This document shows, one piece after another, positions 54,645 through 63,528 of a stretch of 64,000 nucleotides of DNA (positions within the stretch are counted from its first letter, which is position 1; each line of letters opens with the position of its first letter). Made by a program: the position numbers and the translations under genes. The notes under the pieces were generated by a model. It did not search any database, was not told the origin of the DNA, and saw nothing but the letters and a program-made list of their open reading frames with translations. The stretch covers positions 1 through 64,000 of the forward strand of contig CAIPKV010000084.1 in assembly GCA_903865745.1 (NCBI GenBank). The letters are read 5' to 3'. The DNA is from an uncultured Verrucomicrobia subdivision 3 bacterium. Its GTDB lineage: Bacteria; Verrucomicrobiota; Verrucomicrobiia; Limisphaerales; UBA11358.

Positions 54645-56612
54645 TCAAACCTGGATTGGTAATATTAGCATCGCTCGACCGTTCTGGTAAAGTCGGCGTT
54701 GAAGTTCAAAGACGGTGTGGTTATGCAGCCAACGCGTAATGATACTTTCGTCCTTGAATACGAGTTGGCCAGCGAAGAACTGCGCCTGCGGAAATTTTTC
54801 GGCGATGTCGTCGCATAGCTTAGCTGCCTCCTCTACGATGTCCGTACCAAGTGCGACTTGCGACTCGGCATAAAACCCGCGTTTGCTCATGTAGTTGATA
54901 TAGCGGTTAACTTCAGTGCGCGAATGTTCGCGTAAATTTTCCACTTCGGCCGCACCTTTGAAATTACCCGCGTCCAGCACGCCGACTTGCACGAAGACAA
55001 AATTTTGATAGACCTTCGGAAACATCCGCACGACAGCTAGAAGCGTATGCAGGCCCAAACCGTTGAAGCCGTTGACTAACAGTACGGCGGTGCGAGCATT
55101 TAGATCGCAAGGGGGCGGCGTTTTTTCTACCACGATGGCGTCGTCGGCCAGTGCGGCGGCAACTAGCTCGTTTAGACGGTGCAATTTTTTCTGTGTTTGG
55201 CGGTAATGATGTTTCACCCAAAAAGCCAGGCCGACGAGCGCGCCGGTTACAAGCAGTGTAGCCCAACCCCCTTCATCAAATTTGACGACGCATAAAGAAA
55301 TGAGAATACCACTGGTAAGCAGCAGGCCAATGCCGTTGATGATAATTTTGGTTTTCCATTTTGGTTCAAGCGCACGTTCCAGCCACCAATGTCGCACCAT
55401 ACCCAGTTGTGAAAGACTGAAGGTGATGAATACGTTGATACTGTAGAGTACCACTAGCAGGTTAACAGAAGCGGCTGTGAAGAAAAGCAACACGAATGCC
55501 GCGCCGCCCATGAGCAACACGCCATTTTGGGTGACCAGCCGGTCACTCAAAGTGGCGAAGCGGGTTGGCATCCAGCGGTCCACCGCCATGTTGGCCAGTA
55601 CGCGCGGGCCACCGAAAAATCCGGTTTGCGCGGCTATAATTAAAAGTGCGCCTGATGAGGCCATCGCGGCGATGACAAAACCTTTGGAGGCAAATACCGG
55701 CCAAGCAACGGTGATTTTTTCAAAAAGCACGGCGTTTAATGTTTTCCCATTCACCGGTGTGACGTGATACAGCAAATACGCCAGCAGCAGCCCGCCGACG
55801 ACGAACGACAGCGATGCCGCCATGTACACCATGGTCCGTTTACCAGTCTGAACACGTGGTTCGCGCAGCGTGTTAAGGCCGTTACTGACGGCCTCGATAC
55901 CGGTGTAAGTGCCGGCGCCGAGACTGTAGGCACGCAATACCACGGCGATTAGGCCAAGCCAGCCGAGGTCAGCCGCTCCCGTGTGCACATCGGCCATCAT
56001 ACCGTGGGCGATGGTGGGTAATTCCCGGAAGTGGGCGCAAATCGCCCAGACAATCGCGAACGTGTAACTCAAGACAAAAACGAAGAATACTGGTACCCAG
56101 AGCATCACGGATTCCTTGGCACCGCGCAGGTTCAGCAGCGTCAGAAAAACGACAAGCCCCAGCGAAAACTTCAGTTTCCACATTTGCCATTCGACTGGCA
56201 GCATACTGAAAATGGCGTCTGCGCCACTCGCCACACTTAGGGCAATGGTCAAAATATAATCGCCGATGAGCGCGCAGCCGGAAATGACGCCGACTGTGGG
56301 CGACAACAGTTTGCTGGCGACAAGATAGCCGCCGCCGCCGGTGGGGAATGCTTCAATGATTTGAGTATAGCTGATACAGATGATGACGATGGTGAGTACC
56401 GTTGCCAGCGCCACGAATAGGCTCAAATAGGTGTGACTACCCAAAGCGAGGAATGCTGCTTCCGGGCCGTAACACGAGGATGATAAGCCGTCCGCGCCGA
56501 GGCCCACCCATGCCAGCAGTGCTACGAGCGACATGTTGTGGAAGATGCGATTGTCAGAAATATTCCGCGCTCGTCCAATTACCACGTCTTTCGCTAACCG
56601 AAATACATTCAC
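54645..56612 (-). CDS. KimA-like APC-superfamily potassium transporter
   Basis: A 655-residue inner-membrane transporter with about twelve helices in residues 25-460 and a C-terminal cytoplasmic domain of about 190 residues. LGADGLSSSCYGPEAAFLALG and EAFPTGGGGYLVASKLL are typical of the KimA/YdaO group of APC transporters, which import K+. The gene is preceded by a ydaO-type c-di-AMP riboswitch, which in other bacteria switches potassium importers off when c-di-AMP is high. This independently supports the assignment over a generic amino-acid permease. The start at 56612 follows the riboswitch closely. Confidence 0.9.
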   Translation of the reverse strand: MNVFRLAKDVVIGRARNISDNRIFHNMSLVALLAWVGLGADGLSSSCYGPEAAFLALGSHTYLSLFVALATVLTIVIICISYTQIIEAFPTGGGGYLVASKLLSPTVGVISGCALIGDYILTIALSVASGADAIFSMLPVEWQMWKLKFSLGLVVFLTLLNLRGAKESVMLWVPVFFVFVLSYTFAIVWAICAHFRELPTIAHGMMADVHTGAADLGWLGLIAVVLRAYSLGAGTYTGIEAVSNGLNTLREPRVQTGKRTMVYMAASLSFVVGGLLLAYLLYHVTPVNGKTLNAVLFEKITVAWPVFASKGFVIAAMASSGALLIIAAQTGFFGGPRVLANMAVDRWMPTRFATLSDRLVTQNGVLLMGGAAFVLLFFTAASVNLLVVLYSINVFITFSLSQLGMVRHWWLERALEPKWKTKIIINGIGLLLTSGILISLCVVKFDEGGWATLLVTGALVGLAFWVKHHYRQTQKKLHRLNELVAAALADDAIVVEKTPPPCDLNARTAVLLVNGFNGLGLHTLLAVVRMFPKVYQNFVFVQVGVLDAGNFKGAAEVENLREHSRTEVNRYINYMSKRGFYAESQVALGTDIVEEAAKLCDDIAEKFPQAQFFAGQLVFKDESIITRWLHNHTVFELQRRLYQNGRAMLILPIQV

Positions 56613-56674
56613 AGAGAACTTTCTTTTCTACGTTTGATTTGGGTGACGTGGAGGCCGCAGACTTTGCGGTTCCA

Positions 56675-56835
56675 GAGGATCGCCCTTCCAATTGCCTACG
56701 AGATTAGCTGACGGGCTGGGCCTTGAAAGTGGCCTTGAAATCAGTTGCCTGACTTCATGCGCCCCGTCCTCAATCGTTTGAGGATTTTGGGTCTCCCGCA
56801 TCCGGCTCCAGGAAGGAAGCCGGATTTCGGCTGCA
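56675..56835 (-). promoter_or_regulatory. ydaO-yuaA (c-di-AMP) riboswitch
   Basis: Read on the minus strand, the leader contains the conserved ydaO blocks in order: CCGAAATCCGG, GCGGGAGACCCA, GGGGCGCATGAAGTC and AGCCCGTCAGCTAA followed by TCTCGTAGGC. The last block is highly diagnostic for this RNA. It ends about 60 nt before the start codon of the KimA-like gene. A small hairpin, CCGCA-AAGTC-TGCGG at about 56655-56669, lies between the aptamer and the ribosome-binding region and may be part of the expression platform. Confidence 0.9.
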
Positions 56836-56938
56836 ACGATATGATTAAATCATAGCCGCCCTAGTTTGTCAAATTACCCACAATCACGCAGAAAACCGTT
56901 GCCAAACCGTTGCCGCCCGCGTCTCATTACGTGAAGGC

Positions 56939-58441
56939 ATGTATTTAGTTCTCGCCACAATTTTAGTTTTCCTGCCTGCAAGCTTGTTGGCGGCAGTCGA
57001 AAGCATTTCAGCGCCGCCACCTTTGCGTGAATTTCGCGCGACCTGGATTACCGAGGTTGCCGTCAATCCCGACTGGCCGTCCCAACAGGGATTGCCAGCC
57101 AGCCAGCAGAAAGCTGAGCTGATCGCCCTGCTCGATCACGCGCAACAACTGCACCTCAATGCTGTTATTTTTCAGGTGCGGCCGGCGTGCGACGCTTTTT
57201 ATTCCTCGCCGATTGAACCGTGGTCCGACCGCATCACCGGGGTGATGGGCAAGGCGCCAGAACCGTTTTATGATCCACTAGCGTTCGCTATCGCGGAGGC
57301 ACACCGGCGCGGCTTGCAACTGCACGCGTGGTTCAATCCGTTTCGCGCCGCGCATCCTTCAACCAAGTCACCACCCGCTCCTAATCACGTCACCCGGACG
57401 CATCCTGAACTGGTCCGACATTACGCCGACCAAGTCTGGCTCGATCCCGGCGAACCGGCGGCGCAGGCGCGCACACTGGCGGTCATCCTCGATGTCGTGA
57501 AACGTTACGACGTGGATGGCATTGTTTTCGACGACTATTTTTATCCCTATCCCCAAAAGGATTGGGCGAACCATGAAATCAATTTCCCCGACGACGCCAG
57601 CTGGAAAAAATATGGCGAGGCCAGCGGACTGACCCGGGAAGACTGGCGGCGAAATAATGTAAACCAGCTTGTCCAAAAGATTTCGCAGGAAATCAAGGCC
57701 GCCAAGCCGCAAGTACAGTTTGGCATTAGTCCGTTCGGCATCTGGCGTCCGCAAAACCCCGCCCAAATAAAAGGTCTCGACGCTTATGCCAAGATTTACG
57801 CCGATGCGCGGCTGTGGCTCGCCAGTGGCTGGGTCGATTTTCTTGCGCCGCAACTTTACTGGCCCGCCTCGGAGCGCGAACACAGTTTCCCCGTGCTGTT
57901 CAATTGGTGGCGCGCGCAAAATCTCAAAGGCCGCCACGTCTATGCGGGATTGGACGACACCAAATTTCCAGCGGCTGAAATCGCGCAGCAGATCCAGACC
58001 GTACGCACCCAGACCAGCGTCAGCGGCGAAATTCATTATCACCTGCGCACTGTGACAGCGAATCCCGCGCTCGCCGCCGCCGTGCGGGCGCAATACGCAG
58101 AGCCCGCGCTGGTGCCCGCTTCGCCGTGGATTCTGGCGCTGCCGCCGGTTAAACCGAAATTGACGGTGGACACCGGCAGCCGTTCCGCGCACATCCGTTG
58201 GGAGAACTTAGCTGCCGATCCCGTGCGCAACTGGCTGTTCCAAGCCTGCGTCAGTGGTAAATGGACGACCCAAATTTTCCCCGGCGGCCAGGCCGATTAT
58301 TATTTTAACACCGCCATTCCCGACGCCGTTTCCCTGCGCGCCGTGGACCGGCTCGGGAATCTCAGCGAGTCGGCGGTTTGGACGCCCCTGAGATATTCGC
58401 CGCCGGCCACTACGCGGGGCGCGGAGCGAATTAAGAATTAA
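56939..58441 (+). CDS. GHL10-family glycoside hydrolase-like protein
   Basis: A 500-residue exported protein with signal peptide MYLVLATILVFLPASLLAAV. Residues ~30-340 form a TIM-barrel of the GHL10/DUF187 type (REFRATWITEVAVNPDWPSQ, HLNAVIFQVRPACDAFYSS, HAWFNPFRA, DVDGIVFDDYFYPYP, FGISPFGIWRP, WVDFLAPQLYWP). The acidic residues in VFDDYFYP are likely catalytic. The C-terminal ~110 residues resemble an FN3-like sandwich. Related to YngK-type enzymes thought to act on peptidoglycan or surface polysaccharides; substrate unproven. Confidence 0.9.
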   Translation: MYLVLATILVFLPASLLAAVESISAPPPLREFRATWITEVAVNPDWPSQQGLPASQQKAELIALLDHAQQLHLNAVIFQVRPACDAFYSSPIEPWSDRITGVMGKAPEPFYDPLAFAIAEAHRRGLQLHAWFNPFRAAHPSTKSPPAPNHVTRTHPELVRHYADQVWLDPGEPAAQARTLAVILDVVKRYDVDGIVFDDYFYPYPQKDWANHEINFPDDASWKKYGEASGLTREDWRRNNVNQLVQKISQEIKAAKPQVQFGISPFGIWRPQNPAQIKGLDAYAKIYADARLWLASGWVDFLAPQLYWPASEREHSFPVLFNWWRAQNLKGRHVYAGLDDTKFPAAEIAQQIQTVRTQTSVSGEIHYHLRTVTANPALAAAVRAQYAEPALVPASPWILALPPVKPKLTVDTGSRSAHIRWENLAADPVRNWLFQACVSGKWTTQIFPGGQADYYFNTAIPDAVSLRAVDRLGNLSESAVWTPLRYSPPATTRGAERIKN

Positions 58442-58527
58442 ACATGAAGTCTGCAGAAGTTTTTACGGGAGCCTTCACTCCATCCTTCAGCGTTCAGCCT
58501 TCTGCCTTCGGGCGAAGGGGTGAAGTT

Positions 58528-58925
58528 GGTTTTGGAAGGGCTATAAGCCGAATTCTGTCTGCGCCTTGCGGCGGAGAGAATCATTTGTCTTAGCGACCGA
58601 TACCCGAAACCTGTCCGCTTTCGCGGACGCGGAGCGGGCCGCTCCTCGGTTTCCAATTTGGCCTTGCACCCGATGGGGTTTTCCGTGCCGTGTTGCTTGC
58701 GCTTCACGCGGTGGTCTCTTACACCACCTTTTCACCCTTACCATTGAACTTGCGTTCAACGGCGGTCTAATTTTCTGTGGCACTATCCGTCGAAAAGTCT
58801 TCCAACTTTCCGCCTGCGTGTATCCCAATCGATACCGACTTGGGTTACGCAGCATCGCGCCCTATGGAGTTCGGACTTTCCTCCCCGGACTTGCGTCTGG
58901 AGCGATTCTCCGCCCTTCCAAAACC
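58528..58925 (-). ncRNA. rnpB: RNase P RNA (class A)
   Basis: The catalytic RNA of RNase P, which matures tRNA 5' ends. On the minus strand the 5' part has the conserved block GAGGAAAGTCCGAACTCC, and the 3' end has ACAGAATTCGGCTTAT. The ends pair as a perfect 13-bp P1 helix (58528-58540 with 58913-58925). The length of about 398 nt is normal. A near-consensus sigma-70 promoter lies immediately upstream. Confidence 0.96.
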
Positions 58926-58931
58926 AATTTT

Positions 58932-58960
58932 ATAATAAACGAAGCCGCTCGAAGTCTCAA
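58932..58960 (-). promoter_or_regulatory. Sigma-70 promoter of rnpB
   Basis: On the minus strand TTGAGA and TATTAT are separated by exactly 17 bp. The predicted start is about 7 nt further on, at the 5' end of P1. Array C begins 34 bp upstream of the -35 box. Confidence 0.85.
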
Positions 58961-58994
58961 GTAGCGAACCTAACCCGCGCCGGCGCCCATTTTT

Positions 58995-59246
58995 ATGCGG
59001 AAAACCGATCCGGACTTACGGGAGCAACCCTTTGAAGCACGGAAGCCGGAGCCCGACTTACGGAAGCCGCCCGTTGGCTTCCGGATAAACCTCGCCGACG
59101 CACGGATGCCGCCGACTCACTCACGGAAATGCGTCCTCGACCCACGGATAAACCACCTTCACTCACGGAAAAACATGGGCGGCTACCGGAAGAATGTCAC
59201 CGACGCACGGAAGTCGGACTGGTTTATCCGGAATAATATGAGATTT
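58995..59246. repeat. Array C: twelve tandem 21-bp units with a CGGA core
   Basis: Twelve directly abutting units of exactly 21 bp. Positions 4-6 (CGG) are invariant, A7 is 11/12, position 8 is A or T, and the unit end is mostly GAC (19-21). Positions 10-18 vary freely. On the plus strand the units are open in frame and would encode a basic heptad xRKxxxD starting at an ATG, but no ribosome-binding site or stable frame end supports a gene. It lies between the rnpB promoter and the zinc-ribbon gene. Unit number and total length (12 units, 252 bp) equal those of array A although the sequence is unrelated. Confidence 0.88.
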
Positions 59247-59363
59247 TTCCCGGTCAAAACCGTCGATTTGTCCTATCTTGGGACAGTTTTACCTCTAAAC
59301 CCGGGTTTTTTGCGTATCAGCCCCCTGTTTACCCAAATACCTGAAGAATGGTTCGGCGCCCGT

Positions 59364-60092
59364 TTAATCCGCCGCCGTCAATTCCATGCCGCCGGTGAAA
59401 TACAAAATCCGGCCGCAGTTCGGACAGGTGATGATTTCCGCCTGCGCGCGGCAATTCGTCACAATCTGCGTCGGCAGCTTCATGTGGCAGCCGCCGCAAG
59501 CGCTGTGTTCCACGCTGACGACCACGTTCTCGCCCTTGCTCTTGAACAGGCGCTCGTAGCGGTTCCGCGTCGTTTCGTCTACGGCGGACGCCAATTGCGC
59601 GCGGCCAGCCGTCAGTTCCGCAAAATCTTTCTTCAAATTTTCTTCGCGCTGGTTCAACTGGCCGATCTGGTCGTCCACGAGCTTCTTCGCGGCGGCGGCC
59701 TCGATGGTGGCGCGGGCCACTTCCTTCTGCGCCGCCTCGGCCTGTTCCATCAAAACAATTTCGGCGTCCTCAATCTTAAAGATGACTTCCTTGGCCATCT
59801 CGATTTCGTGGGTGAGCGCCTTATATTCTTCATTCTTGCGCGTCTGCAACTGCTGGTTGAGGTACTTCTCAATCTGCGACTTTTTGCCTTCGATTTCGAG
59901 GTCGCGCTGTTTGCGTTCAGATTCGATTTGTTTTACGCGCAGCTTCGCCGCTTCGAGCGCGGTTTGGGTGCTGGCGGCCTTGGACTTGAGCGATTCGCGT
60001 TCGGGGCCGATGTGGGCCAGTTCCTGGGTGACACGGTGCAATTTCCGGTCGCGATCTTGTAAGACGAGAAGCTTCTCAATGATTTCCTGCAT
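59364..60092 (-). CDS. Coiled-coil C4 zinc-ribbon protein (DUF164/CdsZ-like)
   Basis: A 242-residue cytosolic protein. Residues ~5-180 form a long antiparallel coiled coil with heptads of Glu, Lys, Leu and Ala. Residues ~190-235 form a zinc ribbon with CGGC and CPNCG pairs (HSACGGCHMKLP ... EIITCPNCGRILYF). The family occurs across bacteria; proposed roles are in nucleic-acid or ribosome/mRNA handling, none established for this lineage. It lies upstream of array C and rnpB on the same strand; a separate transcript is likely for rnpB. Confidence 0.88.
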   Translation of the reverse strand: MQEIIEKLLVLQDRDRKLHRVTQELAHIGPERESLKSKAASTQTALEAAKLRVKQIESERKQRDLEIEGKKSQIEKYLNQQLQTRKNEEYKALTHEIEMAKEVIFKIEDAEIVLMEQAEAAQKEVARATIEAAAAKKLVDDQIGQLNQREENLKKDFAELTAGRAQLASAVDETTRNRYERLFKSKGENVVVSVEHSACGGCHMKLPTQIVTNCRAQAEIITCPNCGRILYFTGGMELTAAD

Positions 60093-60273
60093 GTGTGCCC
60101 AAGGCTAACTGCGAAAGAAATTCAAGTCAATGCGCGGAAGAATATTTGCCACCGCGACCCCGGGGACACCGGGAAAAACAAAATTAAGTTCAGCCGCCCC
60201 GGTGCGCTTGGGGTGACGGTGGCGAAGGTTAAATTCCTTTTGCAGTTTCACTGGTGGCGGCTACCTTACGCCC

Positions 60274-61329
60274 ATGCGTTTTATCGGCAATGTCATTGAA
60301 AAATTGCAGCGGCATCCCAAGCGGGTGGTGTTTCCCGAGGGCACGGAGCCGCGCATTTTGCAGGCCGCGCGGCAGTTCTATGCGCTGCGGCTGGGCGTGC
60401 CGATTTTGCTGGGCGACCAGGCCCTGGTGCGGGAGGCGGCGGCAGCAGCGAAAATTTCTTTGGAGGGCATCCGCGTCATCAATCCCGCGGCGAGCGAGGA
60501 CCTGGAAAATTTTTCCAGCCGGCTCTATCGCATCCGCCGCGAACGAGGGTTGCGTCCTACCGAAGCGCGCGAGGCGATGCTCCAACCGAATTTTTACGGC
60601 GCGATGATGTTGGCAATGCATCAGGCGGATGGCCTCGTTTCCGGCGCGTCCCACATCACGGGTAGTGTGCTGCGGCCGTTATTTCAAATCGTCAAGGCGG
60701 CGCCGGATATCGGCGCGGTTTCGAGCTGCACGGTGATGGAGGTCGAGGATACGCGCATCGGCGAAAACGGTACGCTCTTCATGGCCGACTGCGGCGTGAT
60801 TCCCGAACCGAATGTGGAACAGCTCGCGGATATCGCCGTTTCCACCGCTCGGCTAGCGAGACATATGCTCGGCGTGCGCCCCCGCGTGGCGATGCTTTCG
60901 TTTTCTACCAAAGGCAGCAGCGGCGCACATCCGTCCATCGGCAAAATGCAGGCGGCCACCGCCCAGGCGCGGCATAAGGCGTCGCAGTTGAATCTGGAAG
61001 CGGACTTCGACGGCGAACTCCAAGTGGATGCCGCGCTTATGCCGGAAGTCGCGGCGCGCAAATTGCATGACAGCCAGGTGGCGGGCCGCGCGAATGTGTT
61101 GATTTTCCCCGACCTCAATTCCGGCAACATTGCCAGCAAGCTCGTTAGCGTTGTCAGTCGCGCGAACACTTACGGCCAAATCTTGCTGGGCTTAAACCGG
61201 CCGGCTTCGGATGTGTCGCGTGGCTCCAGCTCGCATGACATTCTCGGCGTTGCGGCCATTATCGGTGTGCAGGCGACGGGGTACCAGAAACTGTATCCTG
61301 GTGCGGATGTAAAACTTCCTGGTGAATAA
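60274..61329 (+). CDS. pta: Phosphate acetyltransferase
   Basis: A 351-residue enzyme of the PTA/PTB family interconverting acetyl-CoA and acetyl phosphate. Family segments: RVVFPEGTEPRILQAA near the start, ADGLVSGASHITGSVLRP in the middle, and VAMLSFSTKGSSG and NVLIFPDLNSGNIASKL towards the C-terminus. It is the short single-domain type without the N-terminal DRTGG regulatory domain. No ackA is adjacent in the window. The hisC frame overlaps its last codons. Confidence 0.92.
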   Translation: MRFIGNVIEKLQRHPKRVVFPEGTEPRILQAARQFYALRLGVPILLGDQALVREAAAAAKISLEGIRVINPAASEDLENFSSRLYRIRRERGLRPTEAREAMLQPNFYGAMMLAMHQADGLVSGASHITGSVLRPLFQIVKAAPDIGAVSSCTVMEVEDTRIGENGTLFMADCGVIPEPNVEQLADIAVSTARLARHMLGVRPRVAMLSFSTKGSSGAHPSIGKMQAATAQARHKASQLNLEADFDGELQVDAALMPEVAARKLHDSQVAGRANVLIFPDLNSGNIASKLVSVVSRANTYGQILLGLNRPASDVSRGSSSHDILGVAAIIGVQATGYQKLYPGADVKLPGE

Positions 61330-62431
61330 TTTCATGTTACCTCTCTCTCCGTTTCTTAAAACGCTGCCCACGTATCAGCCTGGTCGCCCGATCGAAGAAG
61401 TCGCGCGCGAGCTTGGCCTGCCCGCCGACAGCATCATCAAAGTAGCGTCGAACGAAAATCCATTCGGCCCCTCGCCGCTCGCCATGGCTGCACTGCAAAA
61501 GGCGATTCCCGGCGTGAATCTTTATCCGGACGGCAATGCGTTTTATCTGAAGCAAAAGCTTGCCGCAAAACTTGGCGTGGAAACCACGAACCTCGTGCTC
61601 GGTAATGGTTCGAATGAAATCATCGAGTTTGTCAGCCACGCATTGCTGACGCCTGACTCGAACATCGTCGTTTCGCAATACTGTTTTGCAATTTATCCCA
61701 TCGTCGCAAAAATGGCCGGGGCTAATGTGATCACGGTGCCCGCCAAAAACCATGGGCACGATTTACCGGCGATGCTCCGGGCGATTACGACCAAGACACG
61801 CATCGTATTTGTCGCCAACCCGAACAATCCTACCGGCACGCTGGCACCGCGCGAGGAACTCATCAAGTTCGTCAACGAAGTGCCGGACGAGGTCTTGCTG
61901 GTATTGGATGAGGCCTACATTGAGTTTCTTGCCGATCCAGTTGACTTGATCCCGCTAATCCGCCTCGGCGCGCGAAAGAATTTAATCTTGATGCGGACCT
62001 TCTCAAAGATTTATGGCCTCGCTGGCCTGCGCATTGGCTATGGCATCGCGGCACCGGAGTTGGCCGCCGCGCTGGAAAAAATCCGCCAGCCGTTCAACGC
62101 CAACCTGCTCGCGCAGACCGCCGCGCTCGCCGCGCTGGACGACGACGAACACGTCCGCAAAACGCGGCAGAATAATTTCGCCGGACTGGATTTTTTCGCT
62201 AGGGCGTTTCGGAAAATGGAACTGGAATTTGTGCCGTCGTCCGCCAATTTCATTCTCGTGCGCGTGGGCGAAGGCCAGAAAGTTTTTGACGCGATGCAAA
62301 AGCTCGGCGTCATCACGCGCCCGATGGGCGGCTACCAATTGCCGGAGTGGATCCGCATTTCCGTCGGCACGCAAAAGGAAAACGAGCGTTGCCTCGCTGC
62401 ATTGAAAGCTGCGCTGAAAAATAAGGACTGA
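61322..62431 (+). CDS. hisC: Histidinol-phosphate aminotransferase
   Basis: PLP-dependent class II aminotransferase, about 369 residues from a GTG at 61322; the ATG at 61334 is an alternative start. It transfers the amino group from glutamate in histidine biosynthesis. Seen: ASNENPFGPSP, LGNGSNEIIEF, NPNNPTG with the PLP-ring Asn, LDEAYIEF, and FSKIYGLAGLRIGYG with the Schiff-base Lys at 229. The C-terminal Arg in WIRISVG binds the substrate phosphate/carboxylate. The start overlaps pta by 8 bp, so translation is coupled. Confidence 0.95.
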   Translation: MNNFMLPLSPFLKTLPTYQPGRPIEEVARELGLPADSIIKVASNENPFGPSPLAMAALQKAIPGVNLYPDGNAFYLKQKLAAKLGVETTNLVLGNGSNEIIEFVSHALLTPDSNIVVSQYCFAIYPIVAKMAGANVITVPAKNHGHDLPAMLRAITTKTRIVFVANPNNPTGTLAPREELIKFVNEVPDEVLLVLDEAYIEFLADPVDLIPLIRLGARKNLILMRTFSKIYGLAGLRIGYGIAAPELAAALEKIRQPFNANLLAQTAALAALDDDEHVRKTRQNNFAGLDFFARAFRKMELEFVPSSANFILVRVGEGQKVFDAMQKLGVITRPMGGYQLPEWIRISVGTQKENERCLAALKAALKNKD

Positions 62432-62438
62432 CCCCTTT

Positions 62439-63455
62439 ATGCCTGTTTCACTTAAAGAAGCATGGGCGATGAGTTGGCCGCCAACTGACGCCATGGCCAA
62501 ATTTGTTAAGAATGAGCAGACAAATGAATCGATAATTCATGCCCTCGGATGGATAGCAATATCGTTGCCTAATTCGTTTGATTTCGCCCCTGAACAGACT
62601 GTGAAGGGACTCTCGTCACTTTGGAAAATGTCGAAAGGTATATCTCTCGACGAAGCGCAGAAAAACGCTGCATTCGCTTTAGCATTACAACAGGCGGCAG
62701 CAGCAAAAAACCGAGCTGACGCCATTGACAATAATACGACAAATCCACTACCGCTTCCGTCTAAACATCAGATGCAAATTGTAGATATTGCTCGACGCGA
62801 AGTAGCCGACCGTTACAGCCTTGAGCCAAAAGATTGGAAAGTGATTAATGGCTTCACGGATAATCAGACTGCCGATTTTCACCCAGATGCCAACGCATTT
62901 TACAATCAGGCCATAACGTGGGCCGAAAATGCGAAGGCGGCTGCCGCAGGCAGCGCAAATGCGCTTCGTTTCATTCAGCAGAAGGTGGTGGCTGGTAGCG
63001 TAGAGACTACGCCAAACTTGCAGGACATCGCGGTCAAAACGCTGCAGACACTTATTCTCGGCAAGCATCCATCCGATTCCCACCACGATTACTTCAAGAT
63101 AGCCGAGACGCTTGGAATTCCGATGCCAAAGGAAGCGGTGGATGCAGCGATGGAATACCATCTCAAGGCTGCTGAACAAAAAAATCTGGAAAGACTGCGT
63201 GTTGCCCAAGAAAAAAAAGAGGCGCTGAAAAGAGTGGGTTCGAAATCAAATCTACAAACGCAACCACCCGTTCAACAAAAGACAAAATTTTTGAATAAAC
63301 TGGAAGAAAACGTTTTAGACGTATTTTGTTCGATTTGTTTATGGGTATTTGGGGCAATAATGGTGATTGGTGCAATTTTGTGGATTGCTCATCAGTTCAC
63401 ACCACCAGCACCGGACGACATTGATGCTGATCCATTACAAGGAACAGGAAGATAA
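62439..63455 (+). CDS. Unknown protein with a C-terminal membrane helix
   Basis: A 338-residue protein of unknown family, starting 7 bp after hisC. It is mostly helical and Ala/Gln/Asn-rich, with segments of coiled-coil character (~230-265, AAEQKNLERLRVAQEKKEAL) and a single strong membrane helix near residues 300-322 (ICLWVFGAIMVIGAILWIA), leaving a short acidic tail (APDDIDADPLQG). No signal peptide, so it is probably a tail-anchored, N-in protein. It is more AT-rich than hisC, suggesting a different origin despite the tight spacing. Confidence 0.7.
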   Translation: MPVSLKEAWAMSWPPTDAMAKFVKNEQTNESIIHALGWIAISLPNSFDFAPEQTVKGLSSLWKMSKGISLDEAQKNAAFALALQQAAAAKNRADAIDNNTTNPLPLPSKHQMQIVDIARREVADRYSLEPKDWKVINGFTDNQTADFHPDANAFYNQAITWAENAKAAAAGSANALRFIQQKVVAGSVETTPNLQDIAVKTLQTLILGKHPSDSHHDYFKIAETLGIPMPKEAVDAAMEYHLKAAEQKNLERLRVAQEKKEALKRVGSKSNLQTQPPVQQKTKFLNKLEENVLDVFCSICLWVFGAIMVIGAILWIAHQFTPPAPDDIDADPLQGTGR

Positions 63456-63459
63456 ATTT

Positions 63460-63528
63460 ATGAATTGGTTTGAAAAGCTTTTGAGTTATGAAGAAACAAA
63501 AAGAAATCCCATTCTTAAATGCCTATAG
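63460..63528 (+). other. Short open frame overlapping the last gene
   Basis: ATG at 63460 reads MNWFEKLLSYEETKRNPILK and two more codons before a stop. It overlaps the next gene in another frame. It may be a leader peptide, or the true N-terminus of the next gene if a single-base frameshift exists near 63507. Confidence 0.3.

Noticed and set aside
58995-60062. A 355-codon plus-strand frame starting in array C
   Set aside because: Most of it is the antisense of the zinc-ribbon coiled-coil gene. Only the array part is periodic, with no ribosome-binding site.
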